A stretch of DNA of 64,000 nt, from assembly GCA_037954235.1 (NCBI GenBank), contig JBBMOA010000004.1, positions 4,167,001-4,231,000 of the forward strand, read 5' to 3'. Position 1 is the first letter of the stretch. Every line of letters starts with the position of its first letter. The translations under genes were made by a program, and so were the position numbers. The DNA is from Aulostomus chinensis. Lineage: Eukaryota > Chordata > Actinopteri > Syngnathiformes > Aulostomidae. This document shows, one piece after another, positions 36,004 to 48,244 of the stretch. Below the pieces are notes generated by a model that did not search any database, was not told where the DNA came from, and saw only the letters and a list, made by a program, of their open reading frames with translations.

Positions 36004-36293
36004 CTGTGGTTCCCAAACTTTTTTTGGCCACGCACCCCCTTATGTTTCCCAGCTGGGGTGACGCACCTCCACATACAGTGCGTAGAAGATAACTTCTTCT
36101 ACACTTCATCTTAAGTTAAGGTGCATTTTGAATAGCCGGCATTAATTTATTAATTCACGTCAGCTTTTGATTTTTTTTTTTTTGAGGAAATGTTTATTTA
36201 CGTGTCTTTATTGTGTGGGGAAAATCCCACTTAAAAAACCCGTCAAACTGCCATCATATTTTTTTATCTCGCGCACCACTTTGGGAATCCCTG
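36004..36293. mobile_element. hAT-type MITE with diverged 8-bp target duplication
   Basis: The left end CTGTGGTTCCCAAACTTTTT and the right end CACTTTGGGAATCCCTG are inverted repeats. The NGGTTCCCAAAC type of end is typical of hAT non-autonomous elements. The flanks ATCTTGGC (35996-36003) and ATCAAGGC (36294-36301) agree at six of eight bases, as expected for an old 8-bp hAT target-site duplication. Confidence 0.82.
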
Positions 36294-36339
36294 ATCAAGG
36301 CTGTTGTCACAAACGCGGGTGATTGTGATGTAAAGCAAA

Positions 36340-36430
36340 TCACGAGTTTAGTAAATTTGTCCTGTCGCTAGTTTCTGTGTGGCTAATGTAGCTTTAGCCT
36401 TCTGGCTAGCTAAGTCGCTTCACCTAATTA
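36340..36430. repeat. Uninterrupted copy of the repeat split at 12.86-13.42 kb
   Basis: GTAAATTTGTCCTGTCGCTAG runs directly into GCTAATGTAGCTTTAGCC and TTCTGGCTAGCTAAG. The same two halves are separated by about 0.5 kb in the earlier copy. Element limits not resolved. Confidence 0.5.
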
Positions 36431-37614
36431 CCAGTACTGTAACTGATAGTGAAAAATATTGACCTGGGCCTCATTTTGTTCATTAGGATGATGAATGCAC
36501 TGTTAATCTGAGACGCGTTCTTAAAGTTGAAGTATATAAAAGTCGACCACTCGGTGATTTCCTGCCTCTCAGTGCACGGACTCTTGTTAGCTTGTCTTTA
36601 GCCAGATATTTACCAGATACTCTTTACAGACTTAACCAGACATTTCTGGTGGCTCTTTCAAATAAAACAGCAGTGTTCACTAAGAGTAATTTATTTTTTT
36701 AGCCTGCTGTGTTATGTCTGATATGAGACACATTTTTGTTTAGGACATATTTTCTGAGTTCTGTTGTACATGTTGGTGGGTTGCAGAAATGTACTGTGCC
36801 AACATTTTTATTAATTCTGGGAAGGTTTCATATCCGCAGTTGCTTGAAAATATATTTCACTAGAATGTTGTTTTTCTCAGGACAGTCTCATAACTCTGTC
36901 TATTTTTGGAGTTTTCATACCAACTTCCTCAATGTTGTTTGTGTTGGAATTTAATCTCTGCTTTTGAGTTTTATGTATTTAGTGTTTACATTTAGCATCT
37001 TCTGAAAAATGTAATCCAGACCGACTGTGTTTCTGATGCATTTCTTTGTATACAGCTTTAATGCTCCCGCTGTCTCCTCGCAAGCTTTTTGTTTGCCACT
37101 TCCTCTGAGAACAAGACTCAGTGGAGACTCCCTTTTGTGACTTCCGCGTTCAAACACAGCGTGTTTGACTTTGGGTCGGCTCTCCTCCCTCCATGTGATT
37201 CTACCAGTGTTTCGCTTCCTCATTTGTCATAGAAAAGAACAAAAACATTGGTTACATTCTGAGAGAAGCGCTATAGGTCAATAATTACAATTCAATACAA
37301 ATGAGGCTCGAAGGATGAACACAGACCTGCGTTGTGACTATCAGGAGTCACAACATAGTACATCAGGCCTAATCACGTCCTAGAGGACTTATGTGAACCT
37401 TTTTTTCCAACTTTAGGAAACAACTTTAATGTGAAAGGATTTGTCCCCCCAGCAATCTAAAGGCTCCAGTCTGGTTTCAATGCATTAAATTGCAACTCAA
37501 GACATTAATGTGGATTTTAATAGATACTAAATACACACGAATAAAGTTAGGGGGAAAAATATTGGCTGATTAAAGGAACACCACGTTTTTTTGTTGTTGA
37601 GGGAAATAACAATT
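36431..37614. other. Intergenic sequence, no gene seen
   Basis: No exon or recognised repeat. A minus ORF at 36951-37223 lacks supporting signals. Confidence 0.4.
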
Positions 37615-38088
37615 ATTTGCCATCCTCCCCAGAGCCAGACAAGATAGATAGCTTCACACAGAGTAGAGAAGGCCATCTGAGACCATCGGAGGAGTTAGCT
37701 TAGCATAATAAATGGAAGTGGATGGTAAGTGTTAGCATACCTCCAACAAAAGTCACCTGATAAGTCGGTCTCAGTATCTTGGTTTGTCCGTGATTAGCTG
37801 GCCGAAATGACAACAGAGCTTTTGAGGTGCTGCATCAAATCACGGAGCCTTTTGTGAGGAAAAGCTGCTCTGGCTATGTCTGAAGCTAAAACTGCAATGT
37901 CTTGCAATTCAAGATCATTTTAGAATTAGAGAGTATTTGATGACTTTTGCTAACATGCCCATCCACCACCTTTCATGGTGCTAGGCTAACTAGCAGTCAG
38001 CTCGTCTCTGAGTCTCAGGTCTCTAATGCAGCACAGAGGAGAGATGAGTATCCATCCTCTTGTCTCTTTCTGGGGAGGATGGCAAAAA
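37615..38088. mobile_element. Fold-back MITE, copy 2
   Basis: Terminal inverted repeats of 18 bp match perfectly: TTTGCCATCCTCCCCAGA on the left, and its reverse complement at about 38069-38086. Inner arms GTTAGCTTAGCATAATAAATG (about 37695) and the reverse-oriented GGTGCTAGGCTAACTAG (about 37977) match those of copy 1. The start AAAGGAACACCACG (about 37573) suggests the element may extend slightly beyond these limits. Confidence 0.8.
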
Positions 38089-38926
38089 GGCATATTGTCC
38101 CCGGAGTCTGAAATTTCCTTTTAATCAACAATCAGTATATTTTTCTGTTCCAAAATGTAATAATCAGCTGACGACCACTGTGAAGTCATGGCGATGCGTA
38201 CCACCTCCTCTGTTCTTGGTAGGGGGCTGCATGCAGAATCACATCTGTGAATTAACATTCCAGTGTGCTGTGAAAATTGTGGCTGATGGAAGGAGGAGAA
38301 GGTGGAGGCTGGGAGGAGATTGTGGGAGGAGGCTGGGCAGATTTCAACGCGAGTGGCAGCCTCCCACTGAGAAGCTGCCTGTTTCATTTCAGGCTCTAAA
38401 GTCTTGAGTGAGAAAAAAAAATGAGTGGCGAAGAGAGAGACAGGGCAGATGAGGTTTGAGTGGAGAACGTAAGACAGGAGGACGACGGAGTGGAAAAAAA
38501 AGAGACGATATTGACAGAGGAAACAGGGAGGAGGCGTGTTAAAGAGTGATGGTCGGGGAGCAGAGGGTAACAAACAAGATTTCACAGTACGTTCTCTCCG
38601 CAAGTGTGCAGCACTCAACTCACCAAAGTCACACGATTCATTTGTAATGTACATTTCCACACTTCAGAGGCCAATTTGTTCAGGGGCCCTGCTGGGTTGC
38701 GCATCGCTTTCAGCAATCCATTTCAGCATATTTAAAATTGTGGCTCCATCCACTTCATCACTCCCTCACTCACTTAGGAGTGCGACCAAAAAGACACCAG
38801 TTTATGTGCTAAATTTAATTTCGGTCACGACCCTCGTTACAAACTTGACCTCGCAAAGGTTTCACATGTCATGAAGGCCATTTTGATAAAGGGAAACGAG
38901 ATGTGAGAGTGGTGATATAAAGTGTG
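38089..38926. other. Intergenic sequence, no gene seen
   Basis: G/A-rich stretch at about 38285-38350 and A-runs near 38413 and 38495. The 179-codon minus ORF at 38121-38660 has no supporting signals. Confidence 0.4.
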
Positions 38927-40041
38927 TAGGGCTGAACCGATTCCTCGAGTAACCTGATTAAAAATTAAAATCCTCAATGCAAATTCTGCTCCTCGGGGCT
39001 TTGTTTAAATCCATGCGACTGCTCAGCAGTCACTGTTTCATTCAGATGGTTTTTACTGCTGCACATATGTCGGAGAAAGACAGAAAATACAGAGGAGTGA
39101 GCTGTAAAGAAGTATCAATGTATCAACCACATGGGCGACTCATTTTATAAGAATAAGTGTGCATCGATAACAAGTTTGTGCTGGAGAAGCTGTGAGCAAT
39201 TATGGAACCACCCACAGCAAAACCTGATCAGTGATTGATATGATGTGTGTGGCAGCAGCCATTAGCGCTATGTGGCAGTGTCATGGTGGCGGAATTGCTG
39301 TGTTCTGAAACAAAAATAGTTTTTTTTCTGAAAGCTAACATTAGCTGAAGCTCAACCATGGCATTTTTTTTTCAGTTGGAGTTGGAAATGAACGACTAAC
39401 ACCACCAGACACGTGTAGATGTTTATGAATTCACACTGTAACTTCTCAAAACACAAGCTAAGCTAACTTTGTTTAACTGTTGGACCCAGATTGCTAACCA
39501 ACAACAACTTTGGCCCGAGCTCTTTCCCAGCTAAGGTGGGCCGACTAAAATATTCTCCTCCTGAATGTGAACTCAGACTACTGTAGGTGCATAATGGCTT
39601 GTTAATTTTGTACAATAATGTGGGCAAGTATCTCAAGAAAATAACCTCACACACCTTCCAGTGATAAATTGCCACACAATGATAAATGTCAGCTGGTCCA
39701 ACTGGTTATTCAGTTGATTAGATTGCAGTGAGGGCTGGAGGGAGCAGATTACAGCACATCAACCGATCCGGTGAATTGAAGAATACGACATGTGGGCCTG
39801 AGTATTAAATATCATCTCTTTCCGTAGATCACAGCACCGCACAGATAGCTTCTCATCCCAGGACACACTGTTGTTTGGCACTTTAATACACAAAATGGGG
39901 TTAAAATTGACCGATTGATTCAAACAATAAAAATATTGATTTTTTTTTTTTCCCAAAGAAAGAAGTCATAATGATCCAGTTAATCGATGGGCTGACGGTA
40001 AGAATACCTGATTACTAAAACAATCAATAGCTGCAGCTCCA
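38927..40041. mobile_element. hAT-like non-autonomous DNA transposon, about 1.1 kb
   Basis: The left end TAGGGCTGAACCGATTCCTC and the right end ATCAATAGCTGCAGCTCCA are imperfect inverted repeats (TAGGGCTG versus TGGAGCTG). The right end resembles the familiar teleost terminus ending in ATCGATAGTTGCAGCCCTA. Flanking 8-mers AAAGTGTG (38919-38926) and AAAGCACG (40042-40049) agree at five positions and differ only by transitions, consistent with an old target duplication. No transposase frame remains. Confidence 0.7.
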
Positions 40042-40049
40042 AAAGCACG

Positions 40050-43000
40050 TGAGGATGAGTGAACCTCTGTAAGCGTTGTTAAATGTGTCAAACTAAAGGC
40101 ACGATTGGGCTGGAGAGATGTTGAAGCAGCTCAGAAACAGTCAAGTGGTTCAGTAAGTGTGCGTTGGAGGTCGGTTTGTATGGCGCTCACGCACAGCCGC
40201 AAAAACATGTACCAGGCACACTTGACTTCACAGTGCATAGCAAATAACACACCGCGCTAAGGTTTTCTTCTTTTGTGGGGTGAAATGAAGCACGTTTGAG
40301 AGCATGGTTTCAAAAAAGAAATCAATTCAGTTACCTGAGGAGACAAAATATGGGTGGTTACTTACATTATTTATTGTTGCTCCTTTTAAGAAATAGTTCT
40401 TTATAAGAGCACTTCTATACTATATTTTTTCCAGAGAACAAAATGTGCAGGCATCATGTCTGTACGGCTGAGAGAGAGTAATTCGTCTCCCAGCTTTATT
40501 AGCTAAAACTGTCCTGTGATTCAAAGTTAGTCCTGGATTAGCATGTTTGCGTATGTGCTAGCTTTTAGAATACAGTCAAATCTTTATGAATGTGACTTTT
40601 CTTGGCCTGCTGTTAAAGTACCTGCGTAGGCTTTGTGGATATATGGCGATTTTAAAATGAGACAAGAGTAGCAGCACACTCCATTATCCATGATGAACCA
40701 ACCGTTAGATTAATGAACCCCCATCGCAGGTTATTCATGTCGTAAGTTAGCACAGTGTGGACTGTTTTCATATTTTTGGAAACCGTTACTTACTGCACAG
40801 TATAATATTGTCTGAATAATCATCTATGGGTATTAACTGAAGGCAAACCACTATATTCATTATACAAAGCCTTCCTAGTTGAACTAATTGTTTGCGGAAC
40901 CAGCAGCCGATGCCTGAAGGAATTTTAGTGTGTCTAGACTGTATAGGAGTAGCCGGTGAATATTGTAATGGCTGGAGGTTCCAGCACACTTGCTCACTAA
41001 AGGCTTCACACGGAGACCATAGATAGACTATGTTTGCTTCTTGTCTGTTTGCTTTGTTGGAAAGTAACTTCAAGAACATTTTATCCGATTGATCCGGACG
41101 GTTTTCAATATATTCCCAACGCTGCTGACTTACTGATATTATTCAGTTTTCTTCCCTTTTCAGCATCTGAAGCAATCTTTTTCTTCTGTTTGTGCTTGTG
41201 TTAGCTCACTCCTACCTTCCCTCTGATGTGCACCTTTAGCTCTTTGTTGTCACGCTAGTAGCCTTTGCTGTAGCACGCGATGTTTAAGCAGCACTGTCTG
41301 GTGTACAGAGGTAAGATGGTAATGAAACATACGAGTTTTACAGCCATTTCTAAAGCATTCAGTGCATGGAAGAAAAGACTCAGTGGAAGTTGTATTGACT
41401 GTTCAGTGCTGACAAAGTATTTGTGATGTCAGATAAGATATCAAACTTTATGGTTTTCTATCATTTAATTATAGTGTTACTTGATTGGAAGTTGTGAAAT
41501 GATCTGAAATGATGAGCAGTGTATTTCAGTGATTATATCTTTATAAATGAGTATATTCACAGAAGAATGCTTCACAAAGCATGTAACCTGAATCTGAAAA
41601 TATACTGAAAGAATTGTCAGTCTGGGTTTTAATTTATTAATGCTTCCATAAAATCTAAGGAACAAGGCGGGCGCACAGCTGCCTTCGTATTTCTGTTTGA
41701 AACCTTAGTTTCCCTTTAAGGGAATGTGTGAATGCCTGACTCCCTACGGGGTTGTTGTCCCACAGCAGAATACTTGGTCAAGAAGTCTGACATTTACTGT
41801 AGTTTGAGTTACTTTCATCAAAGCAGCCCTTTAGTCACTTGACCTTTCTCTAAACTCTGGCACTAATTGTGTGAGTGTTTCTTTGGCTCAGCTTCAGAGC
41901 CGCTGCAGCCATTCTTCCCCCTAACTGGGAAAAGCTCAGGAGCAACTTGAACCCCCCATTTGTAGCGCCGCTCTGCTTCTCTTGTGGGCCCTTTATGTTG
42001 CCAGGTTTCCGGCTCCCTGCTGAGCCCCTGTCTCCCTGCTGCAATTGAAATTAGGTATTAAACTCTGTTCAGGGCTCTAACCTGCACTTTCTAAAATAAG
42101 CCACCTTAACTGTGCTCTCTTTTGCTTCTGCTGTTGTTGTGTGCCTGGCTGGTGAGTCTCGTGCTGCACGAGTACCTTGACAGTGTGCACACAGGACACC
42201 TGAGGTTAAATTTTGTCCGTCTGAGTATTTATATAAGGGGCATTTCCAAAGAAAAATCTATATGTGGGTGAAGTGCAGAAAAATGGCTTTTTGAAGAAGT
42301 GAAGGCAGCTCGAAGATTTAATATCAGTTGCTATGGCAATAGTGTCATGCTAGCTTTTATTTTGTGAGTCCATTAAAATGGCAGTAATATAGTGTTAGAA
42401 GTGGAAATGTCAGGCCAGAGAAGAAGGTGTCATGTGGTGATATTAGCCTGGTGATTGCAGGAGTCCTGTTTCTGTCAGAGGTTTGCAGGAGATTAGACGC
42501 AGGTTCTGGTTCTAGACATATCATGGCTTGGCAAGTGCTTCTGTGTGTGAATGTTTGAACATTGTCTTTATTTTTTCCTGTAATGGGGAAAAAAAATTGC
42601 GTAACTATGGAATCAATATGTACAACAACATGCATTCATTTGGCTGTCTTTTCTCATGCAGTTGTGTTTTCTTGAGATAATGAAGCTGATTTTCTCATAA
42701 TTGTGGGTTAATTTTTCTTTTCATCTGAAGAAAATAAAAGGCAGATTTCTCCAGATCATATCTTGATTTCTGGAGATGTCGTTATCTCAAATGGCCTTTC
42801 TTCCCTTCAGTTGATTGTACCACTTAGTTGTGAAATACAAGAATGCAGACAGCACAATTACAAATATGAACCACTTGTTATTGATGACATTTTAGTGGCA
42901 AACCAGAAAGGAGCCATGAACAATGATACACAATTTTCGTAAAAATCGTCAGAATGAGAGATGTCTTCAGCCCTACGAGGTGAATAAAACCCAGTTCAAG

Positions 43001-45900
43001 GCCAATGATACAGGGATAATGAATACTGGAAGGAGTAGTAAAGGATAAAAAGGGAAAAACCAATGAAAGGGAAAAAGAAAAGACAAAAACTAGAGCGTAA
43101 TATTTCAAGTGTTTTAACAGTTTGCAGCTCATGCACTGGACAGGTCTCCCTTTGCAGTTCTTGCATTCAAGATTTTGATTATCGTTGGCTTATTGCTATA
43201 ATTTGTCTTGCGATTAAATGCAAGAAATATCTGTATATATTTGTCAGTCTGGCTTTGACCTAATCAAGGGGCTTGTAATGTCACAAAACCCATGGCCCTG
43301 CTCTTCAAACCATGAGCACGGCGAGGGGATAGTGGGGCTACTGGGTATGTTTCATGTTTTTGTTTCCAGTAAGGCTGTGCTTGAAGTCTGAGACCCAAGA
43401 TCAAAGTTGGAAATTAGCGATCAAAGTAATTTAATTCAAGTGAGAATTCTGAAACCAGAGTTGTGACATCACACAATGGACGGCTCTTCAGATATTAAAC
43501 ACAGTATACTCTACATCTCATTTATAGGGGGCAAAATGACCTTTTATTCTTTCTTTCAAAGTTCTTGCTGTGTAGCATTCAGGTCTTCCTCCTGTTCCTA
43601 AATATCATTTCACACAGACAAGTTGTCATTCCTCCATGTCCCTGACTCCTCCTAGCTTCATTTTCTCCATCCTTCTTACCTTCCATGTCTCCACTTTGCC
43701 CTCATCTCTGCTGCGCATCGCCACCAAAGCGACTTCACTCCTGAAGAGGTTGAAAAGACATCTTGAAAAGACTTGGCTTGGCAGGCTGAGATGGGGGGAA
43801 AAAAAATTAGGGCTTCACAACTTCAAACAGAGCCTCACCAAGGCAACTCTTCTGCCAAGGGTTTGCTTGCTCTAAGAGCCCGTGAGAAGAGTTTTAATAA
43901 GCACAATCCCCATCTGAAGTCCTTTGGTGTAATAAAGAGGGATTGTATAGCTACATTCATAATCTCCCCTTCATTTGAGTCGATTTGTTGCCTTCGCATA
44001 CCCTCTGCGCTTCCTTCCTTGAACAACACAGTTAATTCTGAGCCACGTTTTAGCACTGATGGCAGATTAAAGTTTTGTCACCTTATTGTGCCTTTTGTCC
44101 GACATCACAAATGTGCAAAAAAAATGCTGACTGCCGGTCTGGCATGAGGAGCAAAGAGAGAGAGGGGGTTCAGTGTGTTCAAAGTCTCTTACATGAGTCT
44201 CTGCTGTATTCTGAAGCCAGGAGCTTTACTGATTCCTTGAGAAATCTACCTTTGAAATGTCAGAGATTACTTGTGTCAGCTGACTTCCCATTTCCTTGTT
44301 TACCTAGGAGACTGTACCTCACTGTTATTGATCTGAGGTGTGTAAAAGGTCACAGGATTGAATATGACACTGGCTGTAGTAACCATGGAGAATCCCCATC
44401 TCCATCTTTACACTCAAGCACACTCACGCAGTGGTGGGTGAAAGCACTGATGCCTGCTTATTGTTGCTCAGATCTGTTGGGGTGAGTTTGCTACATCCTC
44501 CTTCCTCGATCCATGATGTGTGCCTTTGCCTCGTCAACAAAGAGAACCAAGTTTGTCTTGATGCGGGGCAAAAAATGTGCACACAAAAACAATTTTAGAC
44601 GTAGGTTCACGACGCCCTTGTGCACTCGGCTTTTCTGGGATACCTCTTCTCCTTCTTACTCGATCTAATTAATGCAGTACCTTCCCTTATGTATGGTGGG
44701 ACAGCTGTCTTTCTTGGACATTTCTACTGTTTAAATAAAGTTTACGATTGGATAGAACGGCACCATGTAGTATAACAATATTGAATACACTTAAGACTGC
44801 TGCCCTGAGGTAAACCTGTTTCCTCAGGTTAGATTCCCACAGTGGCAGAGTCTTTGTTTTCCCTGGGTGGTGCCCTCCAGCTGAGTGGCTCCTCTGAAAT
44901 GATGCGTCTTCTTTCTTTTTAAATTACTTTATTGCACATTTTAACACCACAACTGATTAATTATCATAAGTCATTTCGTCATTCCGCCACATTGTACGTT
45001 TTACTGATAGCCCGAGTAAAAGGGGAAAAAAACAAGATGGAAAGAAATAAAAGGCAGGGAGGAAAAAAAGTAAAAATCTGATATCCTTTTTCCTGCTAGA
45101 CACATCTTGGAGACATAAAATTATAAACACCATTGGCACCTAAAATATGGTAATTGTATTGCACTCAGAAATCCCATTATGCATGTATTCATTTTATTAT
45201 ACTGTGCTTCTTATTTGCAGTAAGGGAATAAAAAGTCCCGACTACTCTGGCATCTCTATTGTCTCCTAACCAGATTAAATCCAGATTGCAATCATGTTGA
45301 TTATCTGACATATACTTAACAGCTTTTTCATTACATTACATGTGTATTAATGTGATGATACAACAGCTCTGCCATGAAATTTGACTCTGCAAAAGTAATG
45401 TCTTTGAGAGGTGTCCTCCAGTATTTTGCGCACCACAGTTGTGTATGACAGGATGAATATCACCTCTCAATATGCGCAATCAAGCACAACCTCACCCCCA
45501 ACTACAATCTTATCATTAAATATGTAGCAGAATTATTACTTTTCTGACAAATTTAAATCACCAACCTTGTACCAGTGGAAATCGTGGCAGAGCTGTGAGC
45601 TGGGTGAGCCCAGTGACGAGGCCAGAGAGTGGGTATGAGACTTCCTTTGGCAGGTCATAAATCTGATTCCATCTGTCTTGCTTTTCACAGCCAACTTACC
45701 CATTTAAGGGGGCAGGTTAAGGCCCTCTTTAATTCCGAGAGTCATCGTGCAGTAGCACCGTCAACCTTCAGAAATCATCAGGAGATAAAAGCTGTTTTGA
45801 CTCGGTCTCTCTGGTGTACAACATAGGCCGTAGGAATTTGTAATCGCAGAGCTTATACCCGCTGTTAATGTGTGTTCTCTGTATTTACTTGTTAATCCGC
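40050..45900. other. Intergenic sequence, no gene seen
   Basis: About 5.8 kb without a supported exon or a recognised transposon. Poly(A)-like AATAAA words occur (for example about 44744 on +) but without an associated exon. ORFs at 43773-44147 and 44075-44485 (+) look fortuitous. Confidence 0.45.
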
Positions 45901-46069
45901 TCCTCTGTTTATCTATGATCTGGGTCTTCAGATCCAATTTTGTGTTTTTCATTTATCGCTTTTGTATTTGCCTTTGAGCATTTAGATGGTGAATGTTTAT
46001 TCAGGTTTTCCCTTGGTGATAAAGTTTCCGTTGGGGAGTACTTGGACTTACCAAGGAACCATGCTGCTT

Positions 46070-46790
46070 AAACTGTAAGAAATGTCCGATCTGTGAATAT
46101 CGAGAAAACTGTGTGTGGCTGGGATTTGATAACGCTCTCTCAAGTCCCCAAAAGGCATCAATGTGTCATCTTGATGTAGATCTCTATCTTTTTTATGCCC
46201 TTTTGTGACCACTCCCCATAGGAGTGGTCTTTGAAGGGTGGTAGTGGAGTGCTGGAGAGTGTAATGGATGTCTTGGGGGAGAGAGAGATTGGTTGCCTCA
46301 TATACTTGTGAATATCCTCCCAAATCATCCCTGAGTTAACAAGAACAGGAATAGTTGTCCATATATCCCTTATTGTTTCAAGTAAAAAAAGGACAAGTCT
46401 TGCATCTTGACTAATTCTGTTCAATTTGTGTCCATGCGGTGGAGCAAACCCTATTAAACTAGGGCCTGATTTATTCACTGGGCCTTACTTATCCCCAGGA
46501 ATTTGCTGACGGAGGAGTTATATTTCTTTATAAAAGAATTTGGGAGCCCAACTGGAATGGATTGAAACAGGTACATTAGACTGGCCAGGACATTTATCTT
46601 AATTACATTAACTCTCTCTATGACCAGGTCAGACTTAAACCACTTCCTCCATCAATGTGGATGATACAGTTTAAGCACATTGCTGAGTTCCCAAATATTT
46701 AAATAGTTTCATCTTATAATGGGCTGTATGATAAAGTTCCTCTCTTGGAGGTAACCCTCTTTTTACCAGGTCTGGATTTTCATTTTACTT
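46070..46790 (-). pseudogene. Relic of an L1/Tx1-like non-LTR retrotransposon (ORF2 C-terminal part)
   Basis: Read on the minus strand with stops and frame changes: FKYLG (about 46705), then RINVLAR-like INVLARLMYLFQSIPVGLP (about 46540-46595), then FGDLRERYQIPATHSFLDI (about 46095-46155). This order (a KYLG word, NVLPRLLYLFQ, then the F-DL-KY-IP--HFFRYLQ block) is the C-terminal layout of L1/Tx1-clade ORF2 as I remember it. Two overlapping minus ORFs (46158-46478 and 46048-46323) show at least one frameshift. The reverse transcriptase core is absent. Dead 3' fragment. Confidence 0.8.
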
Positions 46791-46984
46791 TTTATGTAAT
46801 TATGTCTTTTTCTTTGTTTGTTTTAAGCAAAGCAATTAAAACCCTGGGAAGGAATTAGATACCACTATGAAGCGTTCCTATGACTGCTTTGCTTCTGATG
46901 GAACATGAAAAGGTTTCTTAAATTATTAGTTTACATTCTGCTTCTCATTAACCAGCTCTTCATTCATTGATGGAGGGAGAAATT

Positions 46985-47400
46985 TCTCTATTCTAACAGT
47001 AATGACCTTTGCAGTCTGTTTTAATGCAAATTGCAAATTGGGGGATTGAAGGCAGGGAGGTGTCTGGTTACCAGATGAGTGAAATTAGAGCGCCCTGTAG
47101 TTCTGAAGGCAATTTCCCCGTGTCAGTGTTACATGTTCATATTTCCGGTAATGGCTCAAACTTTGGAATTTTTTTTCAATTAAAAATATTGTTTCCACAC
47201 TAGTCAACCGTCATTAATGCAAGATGTCAGCTAGAAGCCCAGCCTTGCTTGCCGTTACCCACAAAATGGGGTTCTCGCTTTTTAATTGTGTCATCTAAGC
47301 TATTTATGATTCAAGAAATTCAACATATTGCCTTATTCATTTTCAAAATTGGAAGAGTTAGAATATATTGTTGTGGATCATATCTTAAATGTCTGGCTGT
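46985..47400. other. Candidate conserved non-coding element
   Basis: Unique sequence with an octamer TTTTAATGCAAATTGCAAATT (47020 region), CAATTAAAAATATTG, CGTCATTAATGCAAG and TTTTTAATTGTGTCATC. Rich in POU/homeodomain-like cores and lacking a coding frame or repeat ends. Confidence 0.4.
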
Positions 47401-47869
47401 GTTATCATACAAACAGACTTCCATTTTTCCTCCTTAAGCAGGGAAGTAAACTGTTCCATTGACATGTACCCAGTAATGCCTCCCCAGACGAGCCACCAGC
47501 GTGTCTGTAACACACTTCCCAGCACAGAATGCTGTTTTGAGTTCTCTGTGTATCACACCTACCCACAACCATGAATTCTGAATGTACACTGAAGAAAGCA
47601 ATTCAACAACAAGATTAACAGTCTGCTTTCTCCTTGCAAATATGTTAAAGCAATGCAGGGGAAAAAAACCAAAACAAATTGAAGGAGTGCTGGACAGCTG
47701 GCAGCCGCACCACCAGGAGGTTAGCTTCAGGTTCGCTAAAAAATATTTTGTATTCTCAGTAAAAGTACCAAGTTACCAGCAATGATGAATTTGCATAGTC
47801 ATATCTGATTTATCAAGTCTTACTATTATCTTTCTATTGTCGACTGATTGCTCAATCAGAGTTCCTCAT

Positions 47870-48235
47870 ATCCATCCATCCATTTTCTACCTCTTAGACT
47901 GTTCAGGGGGGCGGGGGTGGAGCCTATCCCAGCAACCTTCAGGTGAGAGGCTGGGTTCACCCTGGACGGGTCACCAGTCCATGGCAGGGCCAACACATAG
48001 AGACAGACAACCATTCACACTCCCAGCCACGCCTACGGTCAGTTTAGAGTCTGGATTAACCTGGTCCCCACTTGATGTCTTTGGACTGTGGGAGGAAGCT
48101 GGAGAGAGAACCCACACAGAAACAGGGAGAACATGCAGACTCACACAGAAGGACCCCGTGCTCCGTCCGGGGCTCGAACCCGAAACCTTCTAGCTGTGAG
48201 GCAACAGTGCTGACCACTGCACCACCGTGCTGCCC
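47870..48235 (-). mobile_element. tRNA-derived SINE, full-length-looking
   Basis: On the minus strand the element starts GGGCAGCACGGTGGTGCAGT. It carries a box A-like TGGTGCAGTGG (48214-48224) and a box B-like GGTTCGAGCCC (48170-48180), as in a tRNA-type RNA polymerase III promoter. It ends in an ATGGATGGAT-type tail (ATCCATCCATCC on +, about 47870-47881). Flanks GTTCCTCAT (47861-47869) and GTTTCTCAT (48236-48244) differ at one base and form a target duplication. Head, body and ATCC-repeat tail match an abundant teleost SINE type, presumably moved by a LINE sharing the tail. Confidence 0.88.
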
Positions 48236-48244
48236 GTTTCTCAT

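Noticed and set aside
38121..38660. 179-codon minus ORF
   Set aside because: Runs antisense to a G/A-rich stretch. No domain, promoter or splice context; likely fortuitous.
47837..48193. 118-codon + ORF
   Set aside because: Antisense translation of the tRNA-derived SINE.
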